Positions 7,921 to 14,630 of a stretch of DNA of 20,884 nucleotides are shown piece after piece. Both the position numbers and the translations under genes were made by a program. Each line of letters begins with the position of its first letter. Positions within the stretch are counted from its first letter, which is position 1. Location: NCBI GenBank assembly GCA_035535055.1, contig DATLQT010000032.1, positions 1 to 20,884 on the forward strand. Direction: 5' to 3'. The stretch comes from UBA6019 sp035535055 (GTDB lineage: Bacteria > Chloroflexota > Dormibacteria > Dormibacterales > Dormibacteraceae). Under the pieces are notes generated by a model, which ran no database searches, was not told the DNA's origin, and worked only from the letters and a program-made list of their open reading frames with translations.

Positions 7921-8828
7921 CGCGCAGCCTCCTTGCTGGGAATCAGCTCGATCTGCGCCAGGGCCTCGAAGTAGCGCACGATCGCACTGTAGTCGCGCTC
8001 TCCGTATCCCTCCGCCTTCGCAATCCGGAGCGTCTGGGCGGCGGTCGCCGCCAGCGGCGTGGCGAGCCCCAGTTCCTCCGCCGCGCGAAGGAAGAGCCAG
8101 ACGTCCTTGTGCATCAGGTCGATGGCGAAGGTCGTCGCGTCGTTGCCCGCGAAGACGGTCTTCGGCAGCTGGTTGGATAGCACCCAGCTGCCGCCGGTCC
8201 CTCCGGTCAGCACCCCCGCCAGCGTCTCCAGGTCGACGCCCGCCTTGACGCCGGTGACCAGAACCTCGCCGAGCGCCTGCATGTTGATCGCGGCCAGCAT
8301 GTTGTTGCAGAGCTTGGCCACCTGCCCGCTGCCGGGCCCGCCGACGTGGAGGATATCGGTGCCGAGGCACGCCAGCACCGGCCGCGCAACCTCGAGGACC
8401 TCGGCGTCCCCGCCGACCATGATCAGCAACGTCCCCTGCTCGGCGCCCGCCGTCCCCCGGCTGACGGGGGCGTCGAGGAAGTTCACGCCGACCGCCCGGC
8501 AGGCGGCCTCCACTCGCCGGGCGGTGCCGGGGTCGCCGGTGCTCATGTCGACGATGACGGTGCCGGGCATCGCGCTGCTCAGCACGCCGTCCTCCCCGCC
8601 GACGACCGCGTCCACGATCGCCGGCGTCGGCAGGCTCAGGATCACCACCTCTGCCTCCCGGGCGGCGTCCCCTGGCCCGGAGGCCGCGACCGCGCCCTCG
8701 GCGACCAGCTGCCGCACCAGCTCCTGGCTCGCATCGCAGACCGTCACCCGGTGACCGGCCGCCAGCAGCCGGCGGCTCATCCGCCCGCCCATCCTTCCCA
8801 CGCCGATCACCGCAACCCGGGTTTCCAT
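7917..8828 (-). CDS. 3-hydroxyisobutyrate dehydrogenase-family beta-hydroxyacid dehydrogenase
   Basis: 303 residues, the normal size. It is predicted to oxidise a beta-hydroxyacid, or reduce a semialdehyde, with NAD(P). The N-terminal Rossmann motif is VIGVGRMGGRM (7-17). The substrate loop is DAPVSRGTAGAEQGT (119-133) and the catalytic Lys172 lies in GSGQVAKLCNN. The C-terminal helical domain has the family's FAIDLMHKD. The ATG at 8828 was chosen because the Rossmann strand starts three residues later; the frame runs further upstream but into the divergent gene. A TAACAA sequence 8 nt before the ATG could be a weak -10. It is the first gene of a two-gene operon with the aldehyde dehydrogenase (GTGA overlap). 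Candidate substrates are 3-hydroxyisobutyrate, 3-hydroxypropionate, tartronate semialdehyde or 4-hydroxybutyrate; the sequence does not decide. Confidence 0.9.
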   Translation of the reverse strand: METRVAVIGVGRMGGRMSRRLLAAGHRVTVCDASQELVRQLVAEGAVAASGPGDAAREAEVVILSLPTPAIVDAVVGGEDGVLSSAMPGTVIVDMSTGDPGTARRVEAACRAVGVNFLDAPVSRGTAGAEQGTLLIMVGGDAEVLEVARPVLACLGTDILHVGGPGSGQVAKLCNNMLAAINMQALGEVLVTGVKAGVDLETLAGVLTGGTGGSWVLSNQLPKTVFAGNDATTFAIDLMHKDVWLFLRAAEELGLATPLAATAAQTLRIAKAEGYGERDYSAIVRYFEALAQIELIPSKEAAR

Positions 8829-8863
8829 GACCCGACTTGTTAGCACAGTTACGATTCGGGGGA
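8827..8863 (+). promoter_or_regulatory. Predicted leaderless promoter of the LutBA fusion
   Basis: A possible -35 ATGACC (8827-8832) is followed after 17 nt by TACGAT (8850-8855), and the ATG comes 8 nt later at 8864. A transcript would start about 6-7 nt after TACGAT, essentially at the start codon. The 35-bp divergent gap must serve both this gene and the leftward operon. The Shine-Dalgarno-like GGGGGA directly before ATG is too close to be ideal. Prediction by pattern only. Confidence 0.4.
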
Positions 8864-10945
8864 ATGGCCGACCACGCCGGGACGACCTCACCGAACGAAA
8901 GCCGGCGCCATTTCCGTAAGCGCGTTCGGAAGGCGCTCAACGACCCCAGTCTCCAGAGGGCGCTGCGCCAGGCGATGGTCGGGCTGCGCGAGCGCCGCAA
9001 CAGAGGCTTTGCCAGCTACGACTTCCAAGCCGGCCGCACCGAGCTCAAGCGACGGCGGATGGCCAACCTCGACCGCCTCCCCGAGCTCGTCGATCAGTTC
9101 CGCAGGCGGCTGGAGGAGGTCGACGGGCAGTTTCACTACGCCCGCGATGCGGCTGAGGCGCGACGGATCATCGGCGACATCTGCCAGCGCGCGGGTGCCG
9201 GGATCGTCACCAAGTCGAAGTCGATGGCGACCGAGGAGATCCTCCTCAACCCCTACCTCGAGTCGCTGGGGATGGAGGTGGTCGAGACCGACCTCGGCGA
9301 GCGGATGGTGCAGCTGACCCACAGCCACCCCTCGCACATCATCGCGCCGGCCATCCACCTGACGAAGGAGGACGCGGCGGCGGTGTTCGGCGTCGAGCCG
9401 ACCATCAAGGCCATCCAGGACGAGGCCCGCCGCTCGCTGCGCGAGAAGTTCATCAATGCGTCGGTCGGCATCTCGGGCGCCAACGCCGCGATCGCCGAGA
9501 CGGGCACCGTGATGATCGTCACCAACGAGGGCAACGCCGACCTCACGGTCACCCTGCCGCCGGTTCACATCGCGCTCTTCGGAATCGACAAGGTGGTGGC
9601 CGACCTCGACGACACCGTCGCCATGCTGAGGATGCTGCCGCGCTCGGGCTCCGGCCAGCGGATGAGCGCCTACGTCAACTTCGTGACCGGGCCCTCGCGC
9701 AGCGGCGACATCGAGCAATCGCTGGCGATCGGCGTCCACGGTCCCCGCGAGATGCACTGCGTCGTGCTCGACAACGGGCGCACGGAGATGTCTCACGACC
9801 CGGTGATGCGGGATGCGATGACCTGCATCCGCTGCGGCGCCTGCTCCAACGCCTGCCCGCCCTTCATGGCGGTCGGCGGCCACCAGTTCGGGCACATCTA
9901 CAACGGCCCCATTGGCCTGGTCCTGACACCCTTCCACCACGGCCACGCGGTGGACGACTTTCCCAACTCGCTCTGCGTCCAGTGCAACGCCTGCCAGGAG
10001 ATCTGCCCGGTGAACATCCCGCTGCCGCGCCAGATCCTCGAGCACCGCCGGAGCGCCCGCAAGCCAGCCTGGAAGCAAGGCATGCTCGACCTCTGGGCGT
10101 CGTCGCTGGCCGACCCGGCGCTGCGGATGGCCGCTCCCTTCAGCGGCCTGCTGCCGGGCGCGCCGGCGGCGTTGACGACCAAACCCTTCCGCGACCGGGT
10201 CCAGCCACCAGGCTTGGGCGCACAGACGGCGACCATCTTCGCCTCCTGCCTGGTGGACCGGGTGCTGCCGGGCGAGGGCGAGGCGCTGGAGAGGATCCTC
10301 CGCGCGGCCGGCTACCGGGTCGAGTTCCCGCCCCAGCAGTGGTGCTGCGGGCTGATCTGCGCCAACGCCGGGAAGTTCGAGCTGGGGGCAAAGCTCAGTC
10401 GCCAGCTCCAGGCGGCGCTGGCGGGCTCGACGGGACCGATCATCACGCCCTCGGCGTCCTGCTTCGGCGCCTTCACCATGGACGCGGGCGAATGGGGCGT
10501 GGACGAGGCGGAACGCGAGGCGGTCGCCTCGCGGATGCGCGACTCGACCCGCTTTGTCCTCGAGCTGCTGGAGGCGCGGCCGGACCTGGTCCGCGCCGAT
10601 CTCCCCCGCACTCGGGTCGCCTACCACGACTCCTGCCAGACGCTCCGCCAGCTGGGCTTAAAGGCCGAGCCACGCCGGGTCCTGAAGCTGGCCGGCTACG
10701 AGGTCGTCGACCTGCCTGACATCGCCAACTGCTGTGGCTTCGGCGGCACCTTCTCGATCGAATGGCCGGAGGTGGCGGGCCGGATCCTGGATTGGAAGCT
10801 GGAGGCGCTCGGCAAGACGGGAGCCGCGATCCTCGCCTCCGACAATCCTGGCTGCCTCATGCACATCGGCGGAGGCGCCCGCAACCGCGGCCGCGAGGTC
10901 CGGGTCGCGCACGTGCTGGAGCTGGTGGCCGAGCGCCTCGCCTAG
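8864..10945 (+). CDS. LutB-LutA fusion: LUD domain, two [4Fe-4S] sites and two CCG domains
   Basis: 693 residues. The N-terminal two thirds match LutB/LldF: opening FASYDF and LUD domain (about 70-300, including VTKSKSMATEEI and TGTVMIVTNEGNADL), then two ferredoxin motifs, Cys321/324/327/331 and Cys371/374/377/381. The last 240 residues match LutA/LldE, with two cysteine-rich CCG repeats: FASCLVD (Cys462) plus WCCG (Cys494/495), and YHDSC (Cys591) plus NCCGFGG (Cys623/624). In LutABC systems these are separate proteins that oxidise L-lactate with LutC. Here A follows B in one chain and no LutC gene is present. ATG at 8864 was preferred over an in-frame TTG at 8837. Probably oxidises a 2-hydroxyacid (lactate or glycolate type), delivering electrons through its Fe-S clusters. 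Its TAG stop shares CTAG with the opposing gene. Confidence 0.9.
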   Translation: MADHAGTTSPNESRRHFRKRVRKALNDPSLQRALRQAMVGLRERRNRGFASYDFQAGRTELKRRRMANLDRLPELVDQFRRRLEEVDGQFHYARDAAEARRIIGDICQRAGAGIVTKSKSMATEEILLNPYLESLGMEVVETDLGERMVQLTHSHPSHIIAPAIHLTKEDAAAVFGVEPTIKAIQDEARRSLREKFINASVGISGANAAIAETGTVMIVTNEGNADLTVTLPPVHIALFGIDKVVADLDDTVAMLRMLPRSGSGQRMSAYVNFVTGPSRSGDIEQSLAIGVHGPREMHCVVLDNGRTEMSHDPVMRDAMTCIRCGACSNACPPFMAVGGHQFGHIYNGPIGLVLTPFHHGHAVDDFPNSLCVQCNACQEICPVNIPLPRQILEHRRSARKPAWKQGMLDLWASSLADPALRMAAPFSGLLPGAPAALTTKPFRDRVQPPGLGAQTATIFASCLVDRVLPGEGEALERILRAAGYRVEFPPQQWCCGLICANAGKFELGAKLSRQLQAALAGSTGPIITPSASCFGAFTMDAGEWGVDEAEREAVASRMRDSTRFVLELLEARPDLVRADLPRTRVAYHDSCQTLRQLGLKAEPRRVLKLAGYEVVDLPDIANCCGFGGTFSIEWPEVAGRILDWKLEALGKTGAAILASDNPGCLMHIGGGARNRGREVRVAHVLELVAERLA

Positions 10946-11310
10946 GCGGCCGGCGGAATCCGCACGGCGCTGGTCCGGCCGGCCAAGGCCTCCGTCATCC
11001 CGATGGCGGCGAACCCGACCACCAGGTGGAGCACCTGGATAACCCAGTGCGCGCCGCCGGTGAGGATGCTCTCCTGGACGAGGCCGAAGACCGCGAGCCC
11101 CACGCCCCAGACCACGACCACGGCGCCCAGCACCCGGTTGCCACCGGCCCGGAGCGCGAAAACAGCCACTGTCCACATGGCGAGCACGAAGATGACCCCG
11201 ACCACGATGTGGACCGGCTTGGCGATATCGAACCGGCCGATCCAGAGCCCGATTCCGAGCAGCAGCTGAACCAGGAAGGACCCCCTCACCACCCAACGGG
11301 CTACGTTCAT
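10942..11310 (-). CDS. Small four-helix membrane protein, function unknown
   Basis: 122 residues with four predicted helices (about 7-24, 34-53, 59-78, 88-106). It looks like an internal duplication: helix 2 begins VHIVVG (His34) and helix 4 contains LHLVVGF (His95), the same H-x-V-V-G pattern. Two membrane histidines placed this way could bind heme or a metal, but this is speculation and I recognise no family. The ATG at 11310 has GGAGG 10 nt upstream and GGAG closer. It is divergent from a TetR regulator with a palindrome between, so it is the likely target of that regulator. Its stop overlaps the LutBA stop in CTAG. Confidence 0.75.
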   Translation of the reverse strand: MNVARWVVRGSFLVQLLLGIGLWIGRFDIAKPVHIVVGVIFVLAMWTVAVFALRAGGNRVLGAVVVVWGVGLAVFGLVQESILTGGAHWVIQVLHLVVGFAAIGMTEALAGRTSAVRIPPAA

Positions 11311-11331
11311 CAGCTCCGCACCTCCATCAAT

Positions 11332-11346
11332 TAGATTGCCAGTCTA
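11332..11346. promoter_or_regulatory. Candidate TetR operator palindrome
   Basis: TAGATTGCCAGTCTA is a 15-bp inverted repeat with 6 of 7 base pairs matching around the central base. It lies in an AT-rich island in the 69-bp gap between the divergent membrane-protein and TetR genes. Flanking bases extend the symmetry (ATTAG before, CTAAT after, slightly off register). TCTAAT (minus strand, 11330-11335) and AATAAT (plus strand, 11350-11355) resemble -10 elements for the two genes, so a bound dimer could block both. Confidence 0.6.
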
Positions 11347-11379
11347 GCTAATAATGCATAGAGTGGCCCGCAACCGGTC

Positions 11380-11979
11380 TTGAGCCCCCGACAATACCGC
11401 TCGCCGACGCGCGATGTGACCGCCGCCGAAACGCGCCGGCGGATCGTCGATGCCGCTCGCGCGGTGCTGAGCCGGCCCGGGAACGCGACCTTCACCGTGG
11501 ACTCGGTCGCGGCCGCGGCCGACGTGTCCCGGATGACCGTCTACAACCAGTTCGGCTCCAAGCGCGGGCTGGTTGAGGCGCTCTCCGACGACCTCGCCAT
11601 TCGGGGCGGCGTCGGCCGGCTGCCGGATGCCTTCAGAGCCGGCGAGACCACGGCCGGGCTCGAGACGCTGGTCGAGGTCTTCACGGGACTCTGGGCGCGG
11701 GAGCGGATATTGGTCCGCCGCCTCCGTGCGCTGGCCCTCCTCGATCCCGACCTTGCGAGGTCGAACCGTGACGAGCGGCGCCGGCGGGCGATCGGGGTCC
11801 TGGTCCGCCGGCTGGGCGTCGAGACCGGTCGCCCTGCCCCCGCCGACCAGCAGGCGGCGATCGACCTCCTGCTGGCCCTCACTTCCTTCGAAACCTACGA
11901 GAACCTGGCTCACGACCGGTCGGCTGAGGCGGTGGCCCGCATCCTCATCTTCGCCGCCCGGCGCCTCCTTGCCTCCTAG
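11380..11979 (+). CDS. TetR/AcrR-family transcriptional regulator
   Basis: 199 residues, usual for TetR. The N-terminal DNA-binding domain spans about 14-68: ETRRRIVDAARAVL, then the helix-turn-helix FTVDSVAAAADVSRMTVYNQFGSKRGLVEAL with the classic VYNQFGSK recognition-helix end. The remainder is a ligand-binding helical domain with no recognisable specificity. An in-frame stop at 11359 leaves TTG at 11380 as the first possible start; GTG at 11416 is an alternative that still keeps the HTH. There is no clear Shine-Dalgarno sequence. It probably represses itself and the divergent four-helix membrane protein. Its TAG stop overlaps the kbl stop (CTAG). Confidence 0.92.
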   Translation: MSPRQYRSPTRDVTAAETRRRIVDAARAVLSRPGNATFTVDSVAAAADVSRMTVYNQFGSKRGLVEALSDDLAIRGGVGRLPDAFRAGETTAGLETLVEVFTGLWARERILVRRLRALALLDPDLARSNRDERRRRAIGVLVRRLGVETGRPAPADQQAAIDLLLALTSFETYENLAHDRSAEAVARILIFAARRLLAS

Positions 11980-13157
11980 CCGAGTTCCGCCCGGACCTCG
12001 GCGAAGGCCAGCGCCGCGCGCTCGAGGTCCTCACGCGAATGCGCCGCCGAGACCTGGGTCCGGATACGGGCGAGTCCTTTGGGAACCACCGGGAAGCTGA
12101 AGCCGACCACGTAGACGCCCTTTTCGAGCATCAGGGCCGAGATCCGGCCGGCCTTGGCGGCGTCACCGACCATGACCGGGACGATCGGGTGCTCGCCGGG
12201 CAGGATCTCGAAACCGAGCTCGGTCATCCGGCGTCGGAAGAAGGCGGTGTTCTCGCGCAGCCGCGAGCGGAGGTCGTCGGCGGTTCGCAGCAGCTCCAGG
12301 ACCTTGAGGCTGGCGGCGGCGATCGGCGGCGCGACCGAGTTCGAGAAGAGGTAGGGCCGCGAGCGCTGGCGGAGCAGCGCGACCAACTCCTTGCGGCCGG
12401 AGATGTAGCCGCCGCTCGCTCCTCCCAGCGCCTTTCCCAACGTTCCGCTGATGGCGTCGATCTGGCCCATGACGCCATGGTGTTCGTGCGTTCCGCGCCC
12501 GTTGCCGCCCATGAAGCCGACCGCGTGGGAGTCGTCGACCATCACCTGCGCGTCATAACGGTCGGCCAGGTCGCAGATCTCGGGCAGCGGTGCTAGGTAG
12601 CCGTCCATCGAGAAGACGCCGTCGGTGACGATCAGCCGGTAGCGGGCGTCGGCGCTGTCTTTCAGCACCTGCTCGAGCTCGCCCATGTCCCGGTTGGCGT
12701 AGCGCAGCCGCCGCGCCTTGCAGAGCCGGATGCCGTCGATGATGCTGGCGTGATTGAGCGCATCGGAGATGACGGCGTCGCGCTCGTCCAAAAGCGCCTC
12801 GAAGATGCCGCCGTTGGCGTCGAAGCAGGACGAGTAGAGGATCGTGTCCTCGGTCCCGAGGAAGTCGGTCAGCGCCGCCTCCAGCTGTTTATGCACCTCC
12901 TGGGTGCCGCAGATGAACCGCACCGAGGCCATCCCGTAGCCCCAGCGGTCGAGGGCCGCCTTGGCCGCGGCCACGATCGCGGGGTGGTCGGCGAGACCGA
13001 GGTAGTTGTTGGCGCACAGGTTCAGCACCTCGCGCTCGGCGACGGACACCTGGGCGCCCTGGGGTCCCTCGAGAACGCGTTCGGGCTTCTCGAGCCCGGC
13101 GGCGCGGATGGCGTGCAGCTCGGCGACCAGGTCGCCGCGCATGCGCTCGAAGCTCAC
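11976..13157 (-). CDS. kbl: 2-amino-3-ketobutyrate CoA ligase (glycine C-acetyltransferase)
   Basis: 393 residues (E. coli Kbl is 398). A PLP enzyme that cleaves 2-amino-3-ketobutyrate with CoA into glycine and acetyl-CoA. Aminotransferase fold type I residues align well: His136 in LNHASIIDG, Asp208 in VDDSHAVGF, and PLP-binding Lys242 in GTLGKALGGASGGY. LNLCANNYLGLA and SNSVAPP are also characteristic. The start is taken as GTG at 13157, in a GTGA overlap with the tdh stop and with GGAG 7 nt upstream; ATG at 13142 is the alternative. It forms an operon with tdh, which makes its substrate. Stop TAG. Confidence 0.95.
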   Translation of the reverse strand: MSFERMRGDLVAELHAIRAAGLEKPERVLEGPQGAQVSVAEREVLNLCANNYLGLADHPAIVAAAKAALDRWGYGMASVRFICGTQEVHKQLEAALTDFLGTEDTILYSSCFDANGGIFEALLDERDAVISDALNHASIIDGIRLCKARRLRYANRDMGELEQVLKDSADARYRLIVTDGVFSMDGYLAPLPEICDLADRYDAQVMVDDSHAVGFMGGNGRGTHEHHGVMGQIDAISGTLGKALGGASGGYISGRKELVALLRQRSRPYLFSNSVAPPIAAASLKVLELLRTADDLRSRLRENTAFFRRRMTELGFEILPGEHPIVPVMVGDAAKAGRISALMLEKGVYVVGFSFPVVPKGLARIRTQVSAAHSREDLERAALAFAEVRAELG

Positions 13158-14191
13158 GCCGAGGCTCCGCTCCAGTCCAGCACGACCTTCCCGCAGCGGC
13201 CCGAATGCGCGATGGCGAAGGCCTCCTCGAACTGGTCGTAGGGAAAGCGGTGCGTGATGACGGGCGAGATGTCGAGGCCGCTCTGGGTGAAGACGGACAT
13301 CTCGTACCAGCTCTCGAAGATCTGCCGGCCGTAGACGCCCTTCAGCGTCAGCATCTTGAACACGACCTGGTTCCAGTCGATCTCGAAGTCGTGGTCCGGG
13401 AGGCCCAGGATCGCGATCCGTCCGCCGTGCGACATATTGGCGATCATGTCCCGGAGGGCCGAGGGCTGGCCGGACATCTCGAACCCGACGTCGAAACCCT
13501 CCTTCATGCCCAGCTCGCGCTGGATCTCTCCGAGGCTGGTGGTCCGGGCGTCGACGGCCCGGGTGACGCCCGCCTTCTCGGCGAGCTCCAGCCGGTAATC
13601 GCTGACGTCGGTGATGACGACGTGACGAGCGCCGTTGTGGCGGGCGATCATCGCGGCCATGATCCCGATGGGACCGGCGCCGGTGACGAGCACGTCCTCG
13701 GCCACCAGCGAGAATTGACCGGCCACGTGGGCCGCGTTGCCGAAGGGATCGAAGATGGCGGCGACGTCGAGGTCGACCTTGCCGAGGTGCGGCCAAAGGT
13801 TGACGGCCGGCATGACGATGTACTCGGCGAAGGCGCCGTCGCGACGCACCCCGATGCCGACGGTGTCGGCGCAGAGGTGGCGGCGACCGGCCATGCAGTT
13901 GCGGCAGCGGCCACAGACGATGTGCCCCTCGGCGCCCACCAGCTCGCCCTTGCGCAGGTGCTCGACGCCCTCGCCCCAGCCTTCGACGCGGCCGACGAAC
14001 TCGTGTCCGACCACCAGCGGCGGGGTGATCGACGACCGCGCCCATTCGTTCCAGCACTCGATGTGGAGGTCGGTCCCGCAGATCCCGGTCCGCAGGACCT
14101 TGATCAGGACCTCGCCGCGTCCGGGCTCGGGCTCGGGCACGTCCTGCAGCCACAGACCGGGTTCAGGGCGCGCTTTGACGAGGGCCTTCAT
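13154..14191 (-). CDS. tdh: L-threonine 3-dehydrogenase
   Basis: 345 residues, medium-chain zinc dehydrogenase. It oxidises L-threonine with NAD+ to 2-amino-3-ketobutyrate, which Kbl then splits. Catalytic zinc residues Cys38, His63 and Glu64 are present, and the structural zinc cysteines 93, 96, 99 and 107 match E. coli TDH numbering. The NAD site is VTGAGPIGIMAAM. The kbl partner next door confirms the assignment over other zinc alcohol dehydrogenases. The ATG at 14191 lacks a strong Shine-Dalgarno sequence but follows a TATCCT by 10 nt. Confidence 0.95.
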   Translation of the reverse strand: MKALVKARPEPGLWLQDVPEPEPGRGEVLIKVLRTGICGTDLHIECWNEWARSSITPPLVVGHEFVGRVEGWGEGVEHLRKGELVGAEGHIVCGRCRNCMAGRRHLCADTVGIGVRRDGAFAEYIVMPAVNLWPHLGKVDLDVAAIFDPFGNAAHVAGQFSLVAEDVLVTGAGPIGIMAAMIARHNGARHVVITDVSDYRLELAEKAGVTRAVDARTTSLGEIQRELGMKEGFDVGFEMSGQPSALRDMIANMSHGGRIAILGLPDHDFEIDWNQVVFKMLTLKGVYGRQIFESWYEMSVFTQSGLDISPVITHRFPYDQFEEAFAIAHSGRCGKVVLDWSGASA

Positions 14192-14207
14192 GTCTCGGCT
14201 GAGGATA
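14192..14207 (-). promoter_or_regulatory. Predicted -10 element of tdh, near-leaderless
   Basis: On the minus strand TATCCT (14207-14202) ends 10 nt before the tdh ATG. Transcription would begin within about 3-4 nt of the start codon. No good -35 was found. The call rests on the same spacing seen before other genes in this window. Confidence 0.3.
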
Positions 14208-14222
14208 CGCGGGGTCGCGTGA

Positions 14223-14237
14223 TATAACGTGCCGGCC
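14223..14237 (+). promoter_or_regulatory. Predicted -10 element of the small membrane protein gene
   Basis: TATAAC (14223-14228) ends 9 nt before an in-frame TTG at 14238. The in-frame GTG at 14229 abuts the hexamer, so it could not be translated from a transcript made by this promoter. A partial -35 (CTGAGG, 14199-14204) lies 18 nt upstream. The reverse strand of the same bases (TATATC-like) could instead help tdh. Confidence 0.3.
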
Positions 14238-14630
14238 TTGTCCGCTCAGCCACCTCCGGGGCGCCTGCCGGTGGCGCAGCCGTCTCCCCGCCTTGAGTCC
14301 GCCGACCTGGGAAGGCCGGCCAAGCCGACCTTCAGCCAGTGGCTTCGGACCAGCCCCTGGTGGCAAAAGGCCCTCGTCCTTCTGCCGCTGCTGGTCGCGG
14401 TGGGTGGCCCGCTCGAGGCGCCACTGCCACCCGAAGCCGTGAGTCCGACCGGGCCGGTGCTGACCGGGCTGCTCCTGGCGACGATCAACCAAGCGGTGCT
14501 CCGCACCCGGCTCAGCATGCTGGCCAGGGTCGCCATCTGCCTCTTCGTGATCGCGGTCGGCATCATGGCCTTCATGCTGGCGGTCGCCATGGTCGAGGCG
14601 ATGCACCCCCTCAGCGGCATGATGCCCTGA
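14238..14630 (+). CDS. Small membrane protein, function unknown
   Basis: About 130 residues. A Pro-rich cytoplasmic N-terminus precedes three hydrophobic stretches: ALVLLPLLVAVGG, GPVLTGLLLATINQAV, and a long C-terminal helix from VAICLFVIAVG to VAMVEAM. Third codon positions are strongly G/C, as in real genes here. I recognise no family. The start is TTG at 14238 if the TATAAC promoter is right; GTG at 14229 is the alternative, three residues longer. The TGA stop overlaps the apparent CTG start of the kelch lipoprotein (CTGA), so the two are probably made together. Confidence 0.65.
   Translation: MSAQPPPGRLPVAQPSPRLESADLGRPAKPTFSQWLRTSPWWQKALVLLPLLVAVGGPLEAPLPPEAVSPTGPVLTGLLLATINQAVLRTRLSMLARVAICLFVIAVGIMAFMLAVAMVEAMHPLSGMMP

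Noticed and set aside
7921..9000. Upstream extension of the aldehyde dehydrogenase frame
   Set aside because: The frame stays open but encodes Arg/Gly-rich shadow of the hydroxyacid dehydrogenase. The ALDH fold begins at the GTG in the overlap, which has its own ribosome site.
8888..10627. A 579-codon minus-strand open frame under the LutBA fusion
   Set aside because: The plus strand encodes a protein with complete cluster motifs; the minus frame has low-complexity composition and no motif.
14339..14626. GTG 14339 as start of the kelch protein
   Set aside because: It would place about 96 Arg-rich residues before a perfect lipoprotein signal peptide and overlap a credible membrane-protein gene.
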